A program made the translations under genes and the position numbers. From Dipteronia dyeriana (taxonomy: Eukaryota; Streptophyta; Magnoliopsida; Sapindales; Sapindaceae), in NCBI GenBank assembly GCA_032871835.1, contig CM065297.1:2668501-2732500 (forward strand): DNA of 64,000 nt, read 5' to 3'. The notes under the pieces were generated by a model that did no database searches, was not told where the DNA came from, and was given only the letters and a program-made list of their open reading frames with translations. This document shows, piece by piece, positions 43,221 through 55,730 of this stretch (its first letter is position 1; every line of letters starts with the position of its first letter).

Positions 43221-44358
43221 TTGTTCTTGTGAAATAAGATGCTATAAACATTCAAAAGTGAGTGAAAGACAAAACAAGCTTATAGTCACAAATATATAAA
43301 ACAATGACATATGACTTAAGAATGAATCATCATGCAAGACAAAGATAGTGAGTAATATCTTACAAGTATCATTAAGTCAAAATATGCCAACATGTAACAA
43401 AATGAAACATGTGAACATATCATAAAAGAGAACAATGTCTATCATACAATGCTCCCCCTTGATAAATGACATGACTAAGATTCATGATAGCATAAGGTTC
43501 ACAAGGAAGGTCACACAATCACACATTCAAGCAATTTGAAGAAATGTCAATAAAATAAGCTTCATATGCTAAGAGAGATACACAAAGATTTTTCAAGTTC
43601 TATCATAATTCTTCAACTATTGCAAAGATATCATCATACTCATAAACAAAGTGTGCATGAGAGAGGTATGCTTCAAATATATATCAAGAAGTAGTTTGAT
43701 AATCAACATGCAAACAATTTCCAACAACTATTCATCTTAAGCTTTTTCCATAAAAAGTCAAACCAATTATCATCCGGAATTTTTGCTTTTAAGAGAATAG
43801 ATTTTCAACATATAAGCGTGTGTGTGCATGTGGCTCATCATTCCATTTCTGTTTTTCAACCCGAGCTCATTTGATTTTCAACTAAACTTCTTTTTAAGCC
43901 TTCCTTCTTTTCTTTTTAGGCTTTGAATCAAAGATTTTTTTATTGATTTCATTTCAACACTTCTTTGATTTTTCCATTTTTTTTTACATAAACAAAAATT
44001 CACTTCATGACGGCTTTCACTCATCACAATGGTGTAGCTCTTTCCAACATTAGGTAGCTTTCACAACCAAGGTGTGTAGCCCTTTTCATGAAGGTGCTCG
44101 TTGAGTTCTATATAATTGCCGAAGCAAAATGGATACTAACCAAAGGTCATTTTAAATGTACTTAAGCACAAAAACTTCAAGGTGTATCCAATGTTTACAT
44201 ATTAGTAAACTCAACCTACTAGCAAAACATATAAGAGAAGCAAGGTGCAATTTTAGAAAACTAAGATTTTATGGCTCATAAGCACATGATCTAAGAGCAA
44301 TAAGTAGAGACTTATTCAAGATCATTACTTCTCTAATGAGTAACTTTCAAAGAATATG
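43221..44358. other. AT-rich spacer upstream of env-position ORF
   Basis: About 1.1 kb with no coding frame. It contains T-rich and TTTTCTTT-type tracts near 43,860-43,990 and a GTGTGTGTG run near 43,818. It probably belongs to the 3' internal region of the SIRE-like element. The join to truncated LTR sequence is at 44,359. Confidence 0.5.
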
Positions 44359-45908
44359 AAAATCATATGAAAATGTCAAATAGATCTAAGAATAAGTTCT
44401 AGAGCATATTCCTAATCATAGATTCAACAAATCACATGAATAGCTCAAAAGAACATAAGCACATGTATTATGTGAGAATTTCGGCCAAGAGAGCCTAATA
44501 CATGTGATAAACTATTTTTAACAAAATCAATCAATCAAAGATCATAAAATAGTCCAAGAATCAAAGCTAGCATAATACAATCCCAAACATGTGATAACAT
44601 AGGCAAAATCAAAACCTAACTCAACATGAATGATTTCAATTGAAATTCAACCTAGCTTTGAAAGTGTTCAAAACACAAATAAAAACACTCACAATATACA
44701 AATATATGTAGAAGAAGAAAACCCAAGGCAATTGACCAAGTTTTAAAAGAAAACTTATAGAAAAAATCCATACCTTAGTTGATCTAGGTACAGTCCCGTT
44801 TTTGTATGATTAGACACCAAAAACAGCAGCAAAATTAACTCAAACCTTCAGAGAAAAGATGGAGGATGAATAGATGAACACTCTCAACTTAGAATCACTC
44901 AAATCGGGGTTCAAATGAATAAGTTATGGTGTTTGGAAGGTGAGAAAATTTAGAGAGAAAATTTTGCACACTTGATTTGAATTTCTTCTTAGAATGAAAT
45001 ATGAGAGGGAAAGATATTATAAAGGAGAGGGATAAGAATGAATTATGAAAAGACCAAAACACCCTTAATATCCCAAGAATGCATGCTACCAGAGATGGCA
45101 CGTGGGCATCTCGGGGCAGCAAGCATTCTGTCCCGAAATGGACAAGAAAAGATTGCTTGGATGCAATCTTTTCCTCTCGCACTCCCTTCGCGTTCTTCCA
45201 CCTCCAAACTCGGAATTCGAATCCGTTTACTGATTACAAACCATAACTCTCACACGGATATGGACATATAAGATACTCAACCCAGAATATAATAATTCGA
45301 CTCGATTTATGAAGATGAAGACAATGTGTGAAACATGAGTTGAAAGTGTAGTATCTTTTGACTTTGAACTTGAAATCAATAGTATGAGTAACCGAAATGA
45401 CCGGAACTCAATCAAGAATGATTTAAGACTTAATCCAAGTTCAATATCTATGTTATACAAACATATACACACGCAAACACAATTCAAACTAGAATGCAAA
45501 CTACATAGAGATAGTTTCCAATCATGCATATTCCAAAACATGTTATTTCCAAACCAATGCATGAGCATTCATCTTAAAGTGTGTGAATGTGTTATACATG
45601 GTGCACAACGATGCAGGGACACATATGAATGAATTGTATGTGTGTACCTATAAAGGTGCACAATGATGCAGGGACACAAATGTATGATATGTGTGTGTGT
45701 GCCTAAGCCTTGTAAGAGAAAGATAAGATCTTAGTATATCTTTGTAGAAACAAATTGCATCCTTTCTCTTTGAAGACTTAGAACTTGCTTTGACTTGTTG
45801 TTTCTTCTTCCTTGAAGCTTAAATCATCATGAACCTAAACAACTAAGTCATTACAAGTAAACATCATTTTGATATGGAATTGATGCCAACATAAACTAAA
45901 ACCTAACT
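44359..45908 (-). repeat. Truncated 5' LTR of the SIRE-like derivative
   Basis: Minus-strand LTR positions 1 to about 1,550. It ends at 'gaaaatcatatgaaaatgtc', essentially the same LTR position as the duplication junction at 40,103. The terminal base next to element C has changed (AACCTAACT instead of AACCTAACA). Confidence 0.8.
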
Positions 45909-45911
45909 CGA

Positions 45912-46532
45912 TGTTGGAACCCCGTTCACCTGTCACGCAGTGGAACTAGGTTTTAAAAATTTTATACTGATCGTAATCTGTATCTTGGACCAGAGAGCTT
46001 TGGATCCTAATTATTTTTCGGAACTAATAAATACAATATGTAAACATAGGAAATTGTAATCGATAAAATTAGAAGAAGAAAATACCAACGTTTGGAGGCT
46101 CCTTCACTTTACGTTATACTCCTGTCTGAACCAATCTTACCAACGTTTGGAAACTCCTTCACTTTACGATGTGCTCTTGTCTGAACCACTCGATCTTCCT
46201 TTCTATTTCCCGGGACTGGTAACTGCGTATGGGCACGTCACTGTCTTAGGAACTTGAGTGGAGGATGTAGAGAAATACTTGAAGAAACTATTTCTTCTCA
46301 ATTTAGTGTATTGATTTCATGCACACATGAATAGCATCTCATGTAAAAAATATATATTGATTTTTTTTTGTGTATCAGGTATGCACCTAAGCCAAAACAA
46401 AACAACTTAAAAAAAAACATGCCTGCATCTTGCATAATATGCAAAATCAATTTTTTTTGACTATAATTGTGTTGACTTAATTCTGCACACTTGAATTTGT
46501 ATCTAATACAAATTTAAAGTTCACGTTTTTTC

Positions 46533-46573
<41 letters not shown>

Positions 46574-48022
46574 TTGTTTGTATTCCATACAAACACTTAT
46601 ATATGTGCACACACCAATTTGCATCCAATGCAATCTCTTGTATTATAATTGATATATATCTTTTAATTATCATTTTCAAATATATCTAATATATTAAAAG
46701 TGATAATAAGTATTTTAAATTTAAACTTAAATTCAAATACTTAGATAAATGATTTAGTAAAATTAAATAATCCTATTATTTATGTTTACCTAACTCTATA
46801 TATCAACTAACACCCTCCAATCAATAGTTAATTAATAATTCATAATTATCAATATAATTAAATAATCGAATTATTTAATTAATTAAACTATTAATATTAA
46901 TTAATTAAATAATCTTATTATTCAATTAATTCCGGATATATATACGTGTCACTTTCGTAACACAATTAATTGGACAATCCAATTAATTAACCGTGACCCT
47001 TGTTACCTAAATCGATCGGGCTAGCAAGGGGACCTAATGGACCCACAGTATTTTGAGCTCCAATAATCCTCGGAATCATTGATTAAACTATTTAATTAAT
47101 ATTCCTTGATTATTAACTCCGGTGTTATTCAACTAAAAACTTGAAGCTGCGCTCTCTCAACTATACACTCTTTTACACAGACCGATACAACTTGGTGTCT
47201 ATCGATATAGCTATTACATATGGTGTGATCCTTTACAGTAGTTCAAAATTAGAGTTGGGCCACAATGTCCGTTTTACCCCTATAATTATATATATCCTTT
47301 AAGTGCCGTTGATTCTATAATGAACAATAAATCCTATTTTCTTACGGAATTAGGAAAGCGCTCATATTGTCCAAGCCCCGAATAACCCCTTAAGCGAACT
47401 ACCATCTACTTCTCACAAGAATTAGTGGATTCCACTATTGTGTACAAACCTTCCCAGCCATAAGCCAAACCGCAATCCCAACATACGGAGTATATTGATC
47501 AGGAAATGCATCCGACCTCACCCATGGTATATTAAAGACCACGATCTAACCTGAAGGAGTCAATAAGACACTCATGATTAAGATCACCCACATATAGCCA
47601 TCATTAGTTTATGTATATGAATCTCATCGGTAAACTGATCTTGGTGAGAGATTCATATAGATCAGGGCCCATTCCTATATGATCAAATCATACAAGGTGC
47701 CTCCATTCCCATATCTTATATGAATGATTCAAGATAGAATTATCGTACATTACGGAATGGACCGCAGCTATAGATTAACCACAAATAAAGTACCCAGCTT
47801 TATTTGCTATCTATGGACTCTTTAGATTGCACGTCTCCCACTGTATCCATCCGTATATGACACTCATATACACAGTTCGAGATTACATCCGGCAATCTTG
47901 TATGTTAAATATATGCACAAGTTATAAAATAAACAACACAACATGAATGAATTGAACTTTTCCTTTTATTTATTTCAAAAATCCATTTACAAATTACATC
48001 GTTAGGGCCTAAAGCCCAAAAA
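45912..48022 (-). repeat. 3' LTR of copia element C
   Basis: Partner of 53,631-55,725, 2,111 bp, on the minus strand from 48,022 to 45,912. It starts TTTTTGGGC instead of the TGTTGGGGT of the 5' LTR, so the terminus is mutated. A minus-strand polypurine tract GTGGGAGA (48,023-48,030) precedes it. It has a (TA)n microsatellite at 46,536-46,570. Confidence 0.88.
46536..46570. repeat. (TA)n microsatellite
   Basis: About 17 TA units inside the LTR of C; the other LTR has a shorter tract near 54,258-54,276. Confidence 0.9.
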
Positions 48023-48170
48023 TCTCCCACTTGCACTAAAGCATGTGAGGCATGTTTCGTAAACCTAGACCATCTAGGTGACCTGAAAACACTTTAGCCA
48101 GTAAGGTCTTCGTAAATGGATCAGGATGATTGTCTTGTGAGGCTATATTTATGACGATCATATCTCATCT

Positions 48171-48443
48171 CTACATTATCTCTCTAATGAGATGATACTT
48201 TCTCTCTATATGCTTCCCTCTCTTATGGGTTCTTGGTTCTTTGGAATTAGCCACAACACCACTGTTATCACAATAAAGTGTGATGGGCTTATCCAGATCT
48301 GGAACAACTTCCAGATCACTCAAGAACTTACAGAGCCAAACAGCCTCTTTAGCAGCTTCACAAGCAGCTTCATATCCGGCTTCTATGGTGGAGTCAGCGA
48401 TGCAAGATTGCTTTGATACTTCTCCACACAATGGCTCCACCAC
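48171..48443 (-). pseudogene. pol: RNase H, copia element C
   Basis: The 90-codon frame shows SKQSCIADSTIEAGYEAAC, AVWLCKFLSDL and ITLYCDNSGVVA, then HKRGKHIERKYHLIREI, the standard Ty1/copia RNase H end with its Asp/Glu/Asp residues readable. Separated from RT by a frame change near 48,400. It lies next to the polypurine tract and 3' LTR. Confidence 0.88.
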
Positions 48444-49740
48444 CTAGGGTGAATACTGATTCAGACGTGGATTTCCTAGAATCTCTGTCTAACTGAAAAT
48501 CAGAATCCGTGTATTCTAACGGGATCAAATCCTGCCCGGAATACACTAGCATATAGTTTCTCGTTCTCCGAAGATACTTGAGAATTATCTTGACAACAAC
48601 CCAATGATCCAATCCTAGGTTGGACTGGTATCTACTGACTACTCTCACTGTATAGTAGATGTTCGGTCTCGTGCATAACATAGCATACATGAGACTACCT
48701 ACTGCCAATGCATAGGGTACACGTCTCATATCCTTAACTTCTTGAGGTGTCTTAGGACATTGTTCCTTAGACAAGTTAACTCCATGCCTAAAAGGTAAAT
48801 TACCTATCTTAGAGTTTTGCATCAAAAATCGCACAAGAATCTTGTCGATATATGATGCCTGAGACAGTGCTATGAGTTTGTTCTTACGATCCCTTATAAA
48901 TTGGATCCCTAGAACGTAACTCGCCTTTCCAAAATCTTTCATTTGGAATTGGCTAGCCAGTCAGCCCTTTACATCAGACAACACTCCCACATCATTCCCA
49001 ATGAGTAGGATATCATATATGTATAGGACCAAGAAAACTATTTTTTTTATCAATGATGCGCTTGTAGACACAAGGCTCATCGACATTTTGCTCGAAGCCA
49101 TAGGTTTTGATCACATCATCAAACCTAATGTTCCAAGATCTATATGCTTGCTTAAGTCCATAGATGGACCTTTACAGCTTGCAAACCTTTTGCTCTTGAT
49201 CTCGAGACACAAATCCCTCTGGTTGCATCATATAGATGCTCTCATCAAGATTGCCATTCAAGAATGCAGTCTTGACATCCATTTGCCAAATTTCGTAATC
49301 AAAATAGGCAGCAATGGATAAGAGAATCCTAATAGACTTAAACATGGCTACTGGCGAGAAGGTCTCTTCATAATCGACCCCCTATTTCTGGGTATAACCC
49401 TTGGCCACTAGCCTTGCTTTGAAGGTCTCTACCTTCCCGTCTACTACTCTCTTTCTCTTGTAGATCTACTTACACCCTATGGGTTTTACCCCATCCGGTA
49501 AGTCTATAAGATCCTAAACTGAGTTAGAGTACATGGACTCCATCTCGAGATTCATGACTTTAAGCCATTCCTCTTTATCAGGATCTTCCATTGCATTCTA
49601 AAATGTCAATGGATCATCCACACAATCAGCAGAGACAATATCTTGTCCCTCACCTATACCTAAATAGCGTTCAGGTTGTCTCACAACACTCTCACTACGT
49701 CTAGGTGGTAGTGTATCCTGATCATGAACCATCTGACTCT
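48394..49740 (-). pseudogene. pol: Reverse transcriptase, copia element C
   Basis: 48,942-48,394 holds the RT end (DFGKASYVLGIQFIRDR, ALAVGSLMYAMLCTRPN). Upstream frames give TFKARLVAKGYTQ, DYEETFSPVAM, WQMDVKTAFLNG and IYGLKQA in the usual order. The catalytic box near 49,010 reads LYIYDILLIGND where copia RT has YVDD, so the first catalytic Asp is Tyr. Several TAG/TGA codons interrupt. Non-functional. Confidence 0.88.
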
Positions 49741-50560
49741 TAGATGTTTATGGATCAACAACTCTTGTTGATGAAGCACTAGTCTCACCAGGCTTCAACT
49801 CATTCAATACAATCTTAGAACGAGGTTTATGGTCACTAATGTAATTGTCCTCAAGAAACGTTGCATTTGTCGATACAAATACTTTGGTGTCTTCAGGACT
49901 ATAGAAGTGTCCACCTCTGGTCTCCTTGGAGTATCCTAAAAACAAGCAGACAATAGACTTGGAGTCTAGCTTTCCAGTTTTGTTCTTCAGCACATGTGCT
50001 GGACACCCGCATATGCGGAAATGTTACAAACTAGCTTTACGACCATTCCTCAACTCTAAGGGAGTCTTAAGAACAAATTTGGATGGCATTACATTCAAAA
50101 TGTATGCCGTTGTTTTCAATGCATATCCCCAAAAAGAATTTGGTAATGATGACAAACTAATTATAGATCTTACAATTTCCATCAGGGTTCTATTTCTCCT
50201 CTCCGCTACACCATTTTGATGAGGTGTACCGGGAGCTGTGAGTTGGGAAACTATCCTATGCTTGACCAAGAAGTCTTCAAACTCTTTGTCAAGGTACTCG
50301 CCTCCACGATCTGATTGTAGTGACTTAATAGTCCTACCTAATTGATTCTCAACTTCAGCTCGGAATTCTTTGAACATTTCAAACGTTTTCGATTTCCGTT
50401 GCATTAAGTAGACGTATCCGTATCTTGAGTAGTCATCTATAAAGGTGACATAATACTCATAACCACCCCTATCTTTAACTTTCATCGATCCTCAGACGTC
50501 TGTATTTATAAGCTCTAGCGGTTCTTTAGCTCTAAGCCCTTTTCCAGTAAAAGATCTCTT
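49741..50560 (-). pseudogene. pol: Integrase core and C-terminus, copia element C
   Basis: 50,485-50,024 encodes GGYEYYVTFIDDYSRYGYVY, SLQSDRGGEYL (second catalytic Asp) and HQNGVAERRNRTL (Glu), then MPSKFVLKTPLE. The first catalytic Asp is just upstream (NTDV), followed by a stop. 49,993-49,748 is the GKP-type C-terminal segment (FLGYSKETRGGHFYSPED). Frame changes at both ends. Confidence 0.88.
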
Positions 50561-50562
50561 AG

Positions 50563-51141
50563 TCATCTTACCTTCCAAACAAGATTCACAGGTAAGGTGC
50601 CAACCTTTAACTCACTTAAAGGTCCGTTTTTTACTAGTCTGTCTATCTGGTCAAGATTGATATGACCAAACCTTAGATGCCAGAGATATGTGTCATTATC
50701 TGTAGAAATCTTGTGTCGTTTAGTTTTTGGTTTTTCAACCTTAAACATTTCTGTGTTGAGCAGTGTAGTATGTATTAACGGTCTTAACACATACAAATTA
50801 TTTTCATTAATTCCTAAACAAATATTCAGACCATTCTTTCCAATAATAACAGACTTATTATTAAATGAAACATAATATTTTTGTTCTAAAAACTTAGAAA
50901 AGAAAATCAAATTCCGTGTAAATCCAGGAATATAAAATACATTGTCTAACAATATATAATTATTACAAAAACATAATCTAATTACACCCACTGCTCGTGC
51001 CGACACGACATCCCCTGACCCCACAGGCATTGAGAAGGCTTGTTCATCTAGCTGTGTCCAAGAATCAGTCCATTGTAAAGAAGAACAAAAATGGTTAGTG
51101 GCCTCCGAATCAACTATCCAGGGTGAAGAATCATCTTCCAC
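50563..51141 (-). pseudogene. pol: Protease and integrase zinc region, copia element C
   Basis: Opens with EDDSSPWIVDSEATNHFCSS. The protease active site is DSE where copia elements have DSG, so the catalytic loop is damaged. LISF-type linker sequence follows, then WHLRFGHINLDQIDRLVKNG of the integrase HHCC domain. The frame then shifts before the CxxC (CESCLEGKMT in the next frame). Confidence 0.88.
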
Positions 51142-51845
51142 TAAACACGACTCAAGAACAAGTAAATCATATTTACTTTTCTTGGACTTCTTCTTGCTTT
51201 GGCCTTTCTTGGGTTTGGGCTTACCCTTAGCTTTCCCAATAGACCTCTTTCTCTTCTTATTATTAGAGTAGAAAGATGGTTCAGCAACATTTGCCTCACT
51301 GGTCTTTTAAGCAACCGTGTGAGATTGAACCTTAACTTGTTCATCGCGTAGTTGCTCTTAAACTGATAGAAACTCTTAGAAAGAGTCGTCAGTATAATGC
51401 TCACTTGACTGGGTTCATCAATGGCCTCGCCATTGACTTCTTCCTTGTTGAAGTAGGACATCATGCTCAGGACATGTTCCCGAACTAACGTATTTTCCTC
51501 CATACGAGTGAGCATAGCGGAACGAACAACTTCATGTAGCTTTTGCTCGAAGGGCTGCCCGAACATAGCTTGCAGTGACTCCATGATTTTGAATGTTGAA
51601 GTCATTGCTTCATGCTTTGTGACAAGCACGTCTGTTATAGAAGCCAACAAATATGTTCGGGTCTTCTCATCAGATGAGACCCATCGCTCGTATGCCTCAT
51701 GAACAGTTCGTATGGCATTGGCAGCAGGCGCTGGAGGACATTCCTCTGTAAGCACAAACTTGAGGTCTTTGGTGACCAATATTACATTAATGTTAAGTTT
51801 CCACTTAGTGTAGTTATCACCAGTTAATGTGTCGTTTGCGAGCAT
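51141..51845 (-). pseudogene. gag: Gag, copia element C
   Basis: 234 codons: LTGDNYTKWKLNINVILV (the GxNYxxW gag motif), then FVLTEECPPAPAANAIRTV, YLLASITDVLVTKHEAM and ESLQAMFGQ. NGEAIDEPSQVSIILTTL and FKSNYAMNKLRFNLT follow, and a Lys-rich end. This is the UBN2/copia gag domain. The upstream ATG may be in MSS-type sequence just before 51,845. The frame ends by overlapping the protease frame by one base. The end appears frameshifted, and no zinc knuckle is visible. Confidence 0.85.
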
Positions 51846-53295
51846 TTAAAGTAATTCTGAAGACATTGCTGAAATAAATAAAATATTCATTCAGTCATTT
51901 ATTTAAAACAAGTGCGAGTGTTTTGGTATAAATTTAAACATGATGCATGAACATGTTTAACGAACTAGAACTACCCTAAAAATAGTTACTATACCAAGAC
52001 AATCCAACATACCATAAAAAAGTGCCGCCTTAGGGTCGGTCAAATCTTTGCATGTTGGACCGAGACATTCTCAATCAAATGATATTCTAGAATAACTCTT
52101 ATTCCATACCATTCGACCATCGTTTATTCAGTCAAGTTTTTAAATAACAAACTTAATCAAAACCTTCGTGAGTATAACCCACCATTTCAGATCTCACGAG
52201 CTTAACTCGAGAATTGAAACCTTAGGGTCAGTCAATCCCAAAATACCCTCAGAAATCCTATCCGTAAGGAAGTCAACCTTGGTATTGACCTTTGTGGAAA
52301 CCCTTCTTAGGGAGGACGAAAGCAAAGCCGTCACGAGGCCTCACTCGGATCTCACGGTGTTGAACTAATGATGGAGATCAGGGGATATATATGTCATATA
52401 TCCCTTACCCACTCACTATTTTAAAATTAGGGTTTTCTATTAACCGTTAATGCACCTAGATTCTACAGGATTAAACGACTAACTTTAATCAAGTTATCTA
52501 GCGCATTAACTAATTAGAAACAAATTCTAATTAACTAATAAAGTATTAATGATTTTTAACAGTTAAAAATCTAATCTATTAGTGAATAATCTAAGCTTTT
52601 GTAAACTATTTACTAAGGTCGGATTATTATGTTAGTGTTTACCAAATTTTAACTATTAAAACTCTAACTCTTTATTCGGTTCATTTATTATTAGGTAATT
52701 AATCATATTAATCCTAATTACAATAAATGACCCTATTAATCTAACTTATTAAATTCTTTAATAACTAGATTAATATTAATGAGAATTACCAAGTTTTCTA
52801 ACAATTAAAAACTAATCTCATTATTCATAGCTAATTATGTATATTGCCCATTTTAATCACATTAAAAAAAATACATAAAATATTAGGCTATGATGCATGT
52901 TTGACATATCAAATATATTTGTATAGGCACATCTAATCTAAATGACATACGTATGCATGACAATGCTTTTATCATCACATAATATAAAGCATACATGAAT
53001 TGATCGAGTACTATGGATTATTTAACCTAAAAAATTGGAATCTAAAATTACAAAAAAATTCCCAAGGCATTCATTGGTCTTCTAGTAACTTCAGATATCT
53101 TCTAGTCTTTTCAGGTCACTCTGATTCATCTCATGAATCCATTTTCGTGATTTTTCAAGGCTTCAAAATAGGTTACATTTTTTTTACAATACAATAACAG
53201 TAAAAAAAATAAACAAAAAAAATAAAAAATAATAATACAACCCATAAACCCTAAATCCACAATACCATATAATTAACGATCAATCATGTTTTTGT

Positions 53296-53338
<43 letters not shown>

Positions 53339-53430
53339 CAAAAACATCATACAGTCAACTTAAATTGTGTCTACACAATTCATACATACAGGAGCATCGA
53401 AAACAATTTTCTGTTCCGAAAAATAAATTG
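51846..53430 (-). other. Leader of copia element C
   Basis: About 1.6 kb of AT-rich untranslated sequence between primer site and gag. It includes a (TA)n tract at 53,304-53,334. No coding frame is supported. Confidence 0.55.
53304..53334. repeat. (TA)n microsatellite
   Basis: About 15 TA units in the leader of element C. Confidence 0.9.
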
Positions 53431-53449
53431 GCTCTGATACCAATTGTTG
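53431..53449 (-). promoter_or_regulatory. Second primer-binding-site copy, element C
   Basis: Minus-strand ATTGGTATCAGAGCC, a perfect Met-tRNA type site, 182 bases inside the leader. It is preceded on the minus strand by CCAACA as if a second LTR end abutted it. Confidence 0.7.
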
Positions 53450-53613
53450 GTACCAATTCCCATCTCATGCGTGTGGGCACGGTCCCAACTCCTTGGGGTG
53501 ACACCTACAGATACCTACCAGAGCACTCCTCTAAGAAGCCCCCAGGCGGAGAGCCACGCTTTGTCACACGATCACGGGTGAGAGTTCCTGGGGATTGGCC
53601 AGTCGTCACTGCA

Positions 53614-53630
53614 TTTGCTCTAATACCAAT
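53614..53630 (-). promoter_or_regulatory. LTR-adjacent primer-binding site, element C
   Basis: Minus-strand ATTGGTATTAGAGC directly after the 5' LTR end. One mismatch (C to T) from the usual TGGTATCAGAGC. Confidence 0.8.
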
Positions 53631-55725
53631 TGTTGGAACCCCGTGCACTGGTCACGCAACAGAACTAGGTTTTAAATTTTTTATGTAAATCATAATCTGT
53701 ATCTGGGACCAGTGAACTTTGGATCGTAATTATTTTTCGGAACTAATACATACAATATGTAAACACAAGAAATTGTAATCGATAAAATCAGAAGAAGAAC
53801 ATACCAACGTTTGGAGGCTCCTTCACTTTATGTTATGCTCCTGTCTGAACCAATCTTACCAACGTTTGGAAGCTCCTTCACTTTACGATGTTCTCCTGTC
53901 TGAACCACTCAATTTTTCTTGCTATCTCCCGGGACCGGTAACTGCGTGTGGGCGCATCACGGTCTTAGGAATTTGAATGGAGGATGTAGATAAATACTTG
54001 AGGAAACTCTTTCTTCTCAATTTGGTGTATTGATTTCATGCACACATGAATAGCATCTCATGCAAAAAATATATATTGATTTTTTTTTTTTTTTTTTTTT
54101 TTGTATCAGGTATACACCAAAACCAAAACAAAACAACTTTTTTTTAAAAAAAAAATAATCAAAAACACTCCTGCATCTTGCATTATATGCCAATTCAATT
54201 TTTTTTACTATAATTGTGTTGACTTGATTCTGTAAACTTGTAAAGTTCATGTTTTTCCTTATATATATATATATATCCTTGTTTGTATCCTATACAAACA
54301 CTTATATATGTGTACACCAATTTGTATCCAATACAATCTCTTGTGTTATAATTGATATATATCTTTTAATTATAATTTTCAAATATATCTAATATATTAA
54401 AAGTGATAATAAGTATTTTAAATTTAAACTTAAATTCAAATACTTAGATAAATGATTTAGTAAAATAAAATAATCCTATTATTTATGTTTACCTAACTCT
54501 ATATATCAACTAACACCCTCCAATTAATAGTTAATTAATAATTCGTAATTATCAATATAATTAAATGATCTAATTATTTAATTAATTTAACTATTAACAT
54601 TCATTAATTAAATAATCTCATTATTCAATTAATTCCCGAATATATATACGTGTCACTTTCGTAACACAATTAATTGGACAATCCAATTAATTAACCGTGA
54701 CCCTTGTTACCTAAATCGATCGGGAACGCAAGGGGACCTAAAGAACCCACAGTATTTTGAGCTCCAATAATCCTTGGAATCATTAATTCAACTCTTTAAT
54801 TAATATTCCTTGATTATTAACTCCGGTGTTATTCCATTAAAAACCCGAAGCTGCACTCTCTCAACTGCAGACGCTTTTACACAGACCGATACAACTCGGT
54901 GTCCATCGATATAGCTATTACATATGGTGTGATCCTCCACAGTAGTTCATAATTAGAGCTGGGCCATAATGTCCGTTATACCCCTCTAATTACATATATC
55001 CTTTAAGTATCATTGATTCTATAATGAACAATAAATCATATTTTCTTACGGAATTAGAAGAGCTCTCATATTGTCCAAGCCCCGAATCAACCCTTAAGGG
55101 AACTACCTTCTACTTCTCAAAAGAAGGAGTGGATTCTACTATTGTGTACAAACCTTCCCAGCCATAAGCCAAACCGCAATCCCAACATACGGAGTATATT
55201 GATCAGGAAATGCATCCGACCTCACCCATGGTATATCAAAGACCATGATCTAACCTGAAGAAGTCGATAAGACACTCAGGATTAAGATTACCCATATATA
55301 GCCATCATTTGTTTATGTATATGAATCTCATCGGTAAACGGATCTTGGTGAGAGATTCATATAGATCATGGCACATTCCTATATGATCAAATCATATAAG
55401 GTGCCCCCATTCCCATATCTCATATGAATGATTCAGGATAGAATCATCGTACATTACGGAATGGACCGCAGCTATATATTAACCACAAATAAAGTACCCA
55501 ACTTTATTTGCTATCTATGGACTCTTTAGATTGCACGTCTTTTACTGTATCCATCCATATATGACACTCATATACACAGTTAGAGATTACATCCGTCAAT
55601 CTTGGATGTTAAATATATGCACAAGTTATAAAATAAACAACACAACATGAATGAATTGAACTTTTCCTTTTATTTATTTCATAAATCCATTTACAAATTA
55701 CATCTTTAGAGCATAAACCCCAACA
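53631..55725 (-). repeat. 5' LTR of copia element C
   Basis: 2,095 bp, minus-strand TGTTGGGGTTTATG...GGGGTTCCAACA. It carries a poly-T run at 54,080-54,102 and a short (TA)n near 54,258. It differs from 45,912-48,022 by scattered substitutions and small indels. Confidence 0.9.
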
Positions 55726-55730
55726 GGCAG

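Larger units (their letters stand above)
38140..45908 (-). mobile_element. SIRE-like deletion derivative with env-position ORF
   Basis: Minus-strand order: LTR positions 1 to about 1,550 (45,908-44,359), about 1.1 kb spacer, a 352-codon ORF (43,220-42,162), a polypurine-like AAATAGGGAGAT, then the 3' LTR (41,680-38,140). The end of the 5' LTR, the primer site, gag and pol are all missing, so it cannot move on its own. LTR sequence matches 3,953-6,490. Confidence 0.72.
38138..55725 (-). mobile_element. Ty1/copia element C (minus) with a nested SIRE-like insertion
   Basis: Outer ends TG at 38,138 and CA at 55,725, flanked by GGCAG on both sides. The main body 45,912-55,725 has two LTRs (53,631-55,725 as 5', 45,912-48,022 as 3'), gag, protease, integrase, RT and RNase H in copia order on the minus strand. 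The two bases TG at 38,138-38,139 are explained if the SIRE-like element entered two bases inside the LTR terminus. The CAGTG on its left (38,135-38,139) faces a degenerate CGATG on its right (45,909-45,913). Confidence 0.7.

Noticed and set aside
45912..48022. Separate solo LTR of element C with CTCGA flank
   Set aside because: A matching LTR at 53,631-55,725 and ordered copia genes between them show a full element; the missing flank match is explained by the nested SIRE-like insertion.
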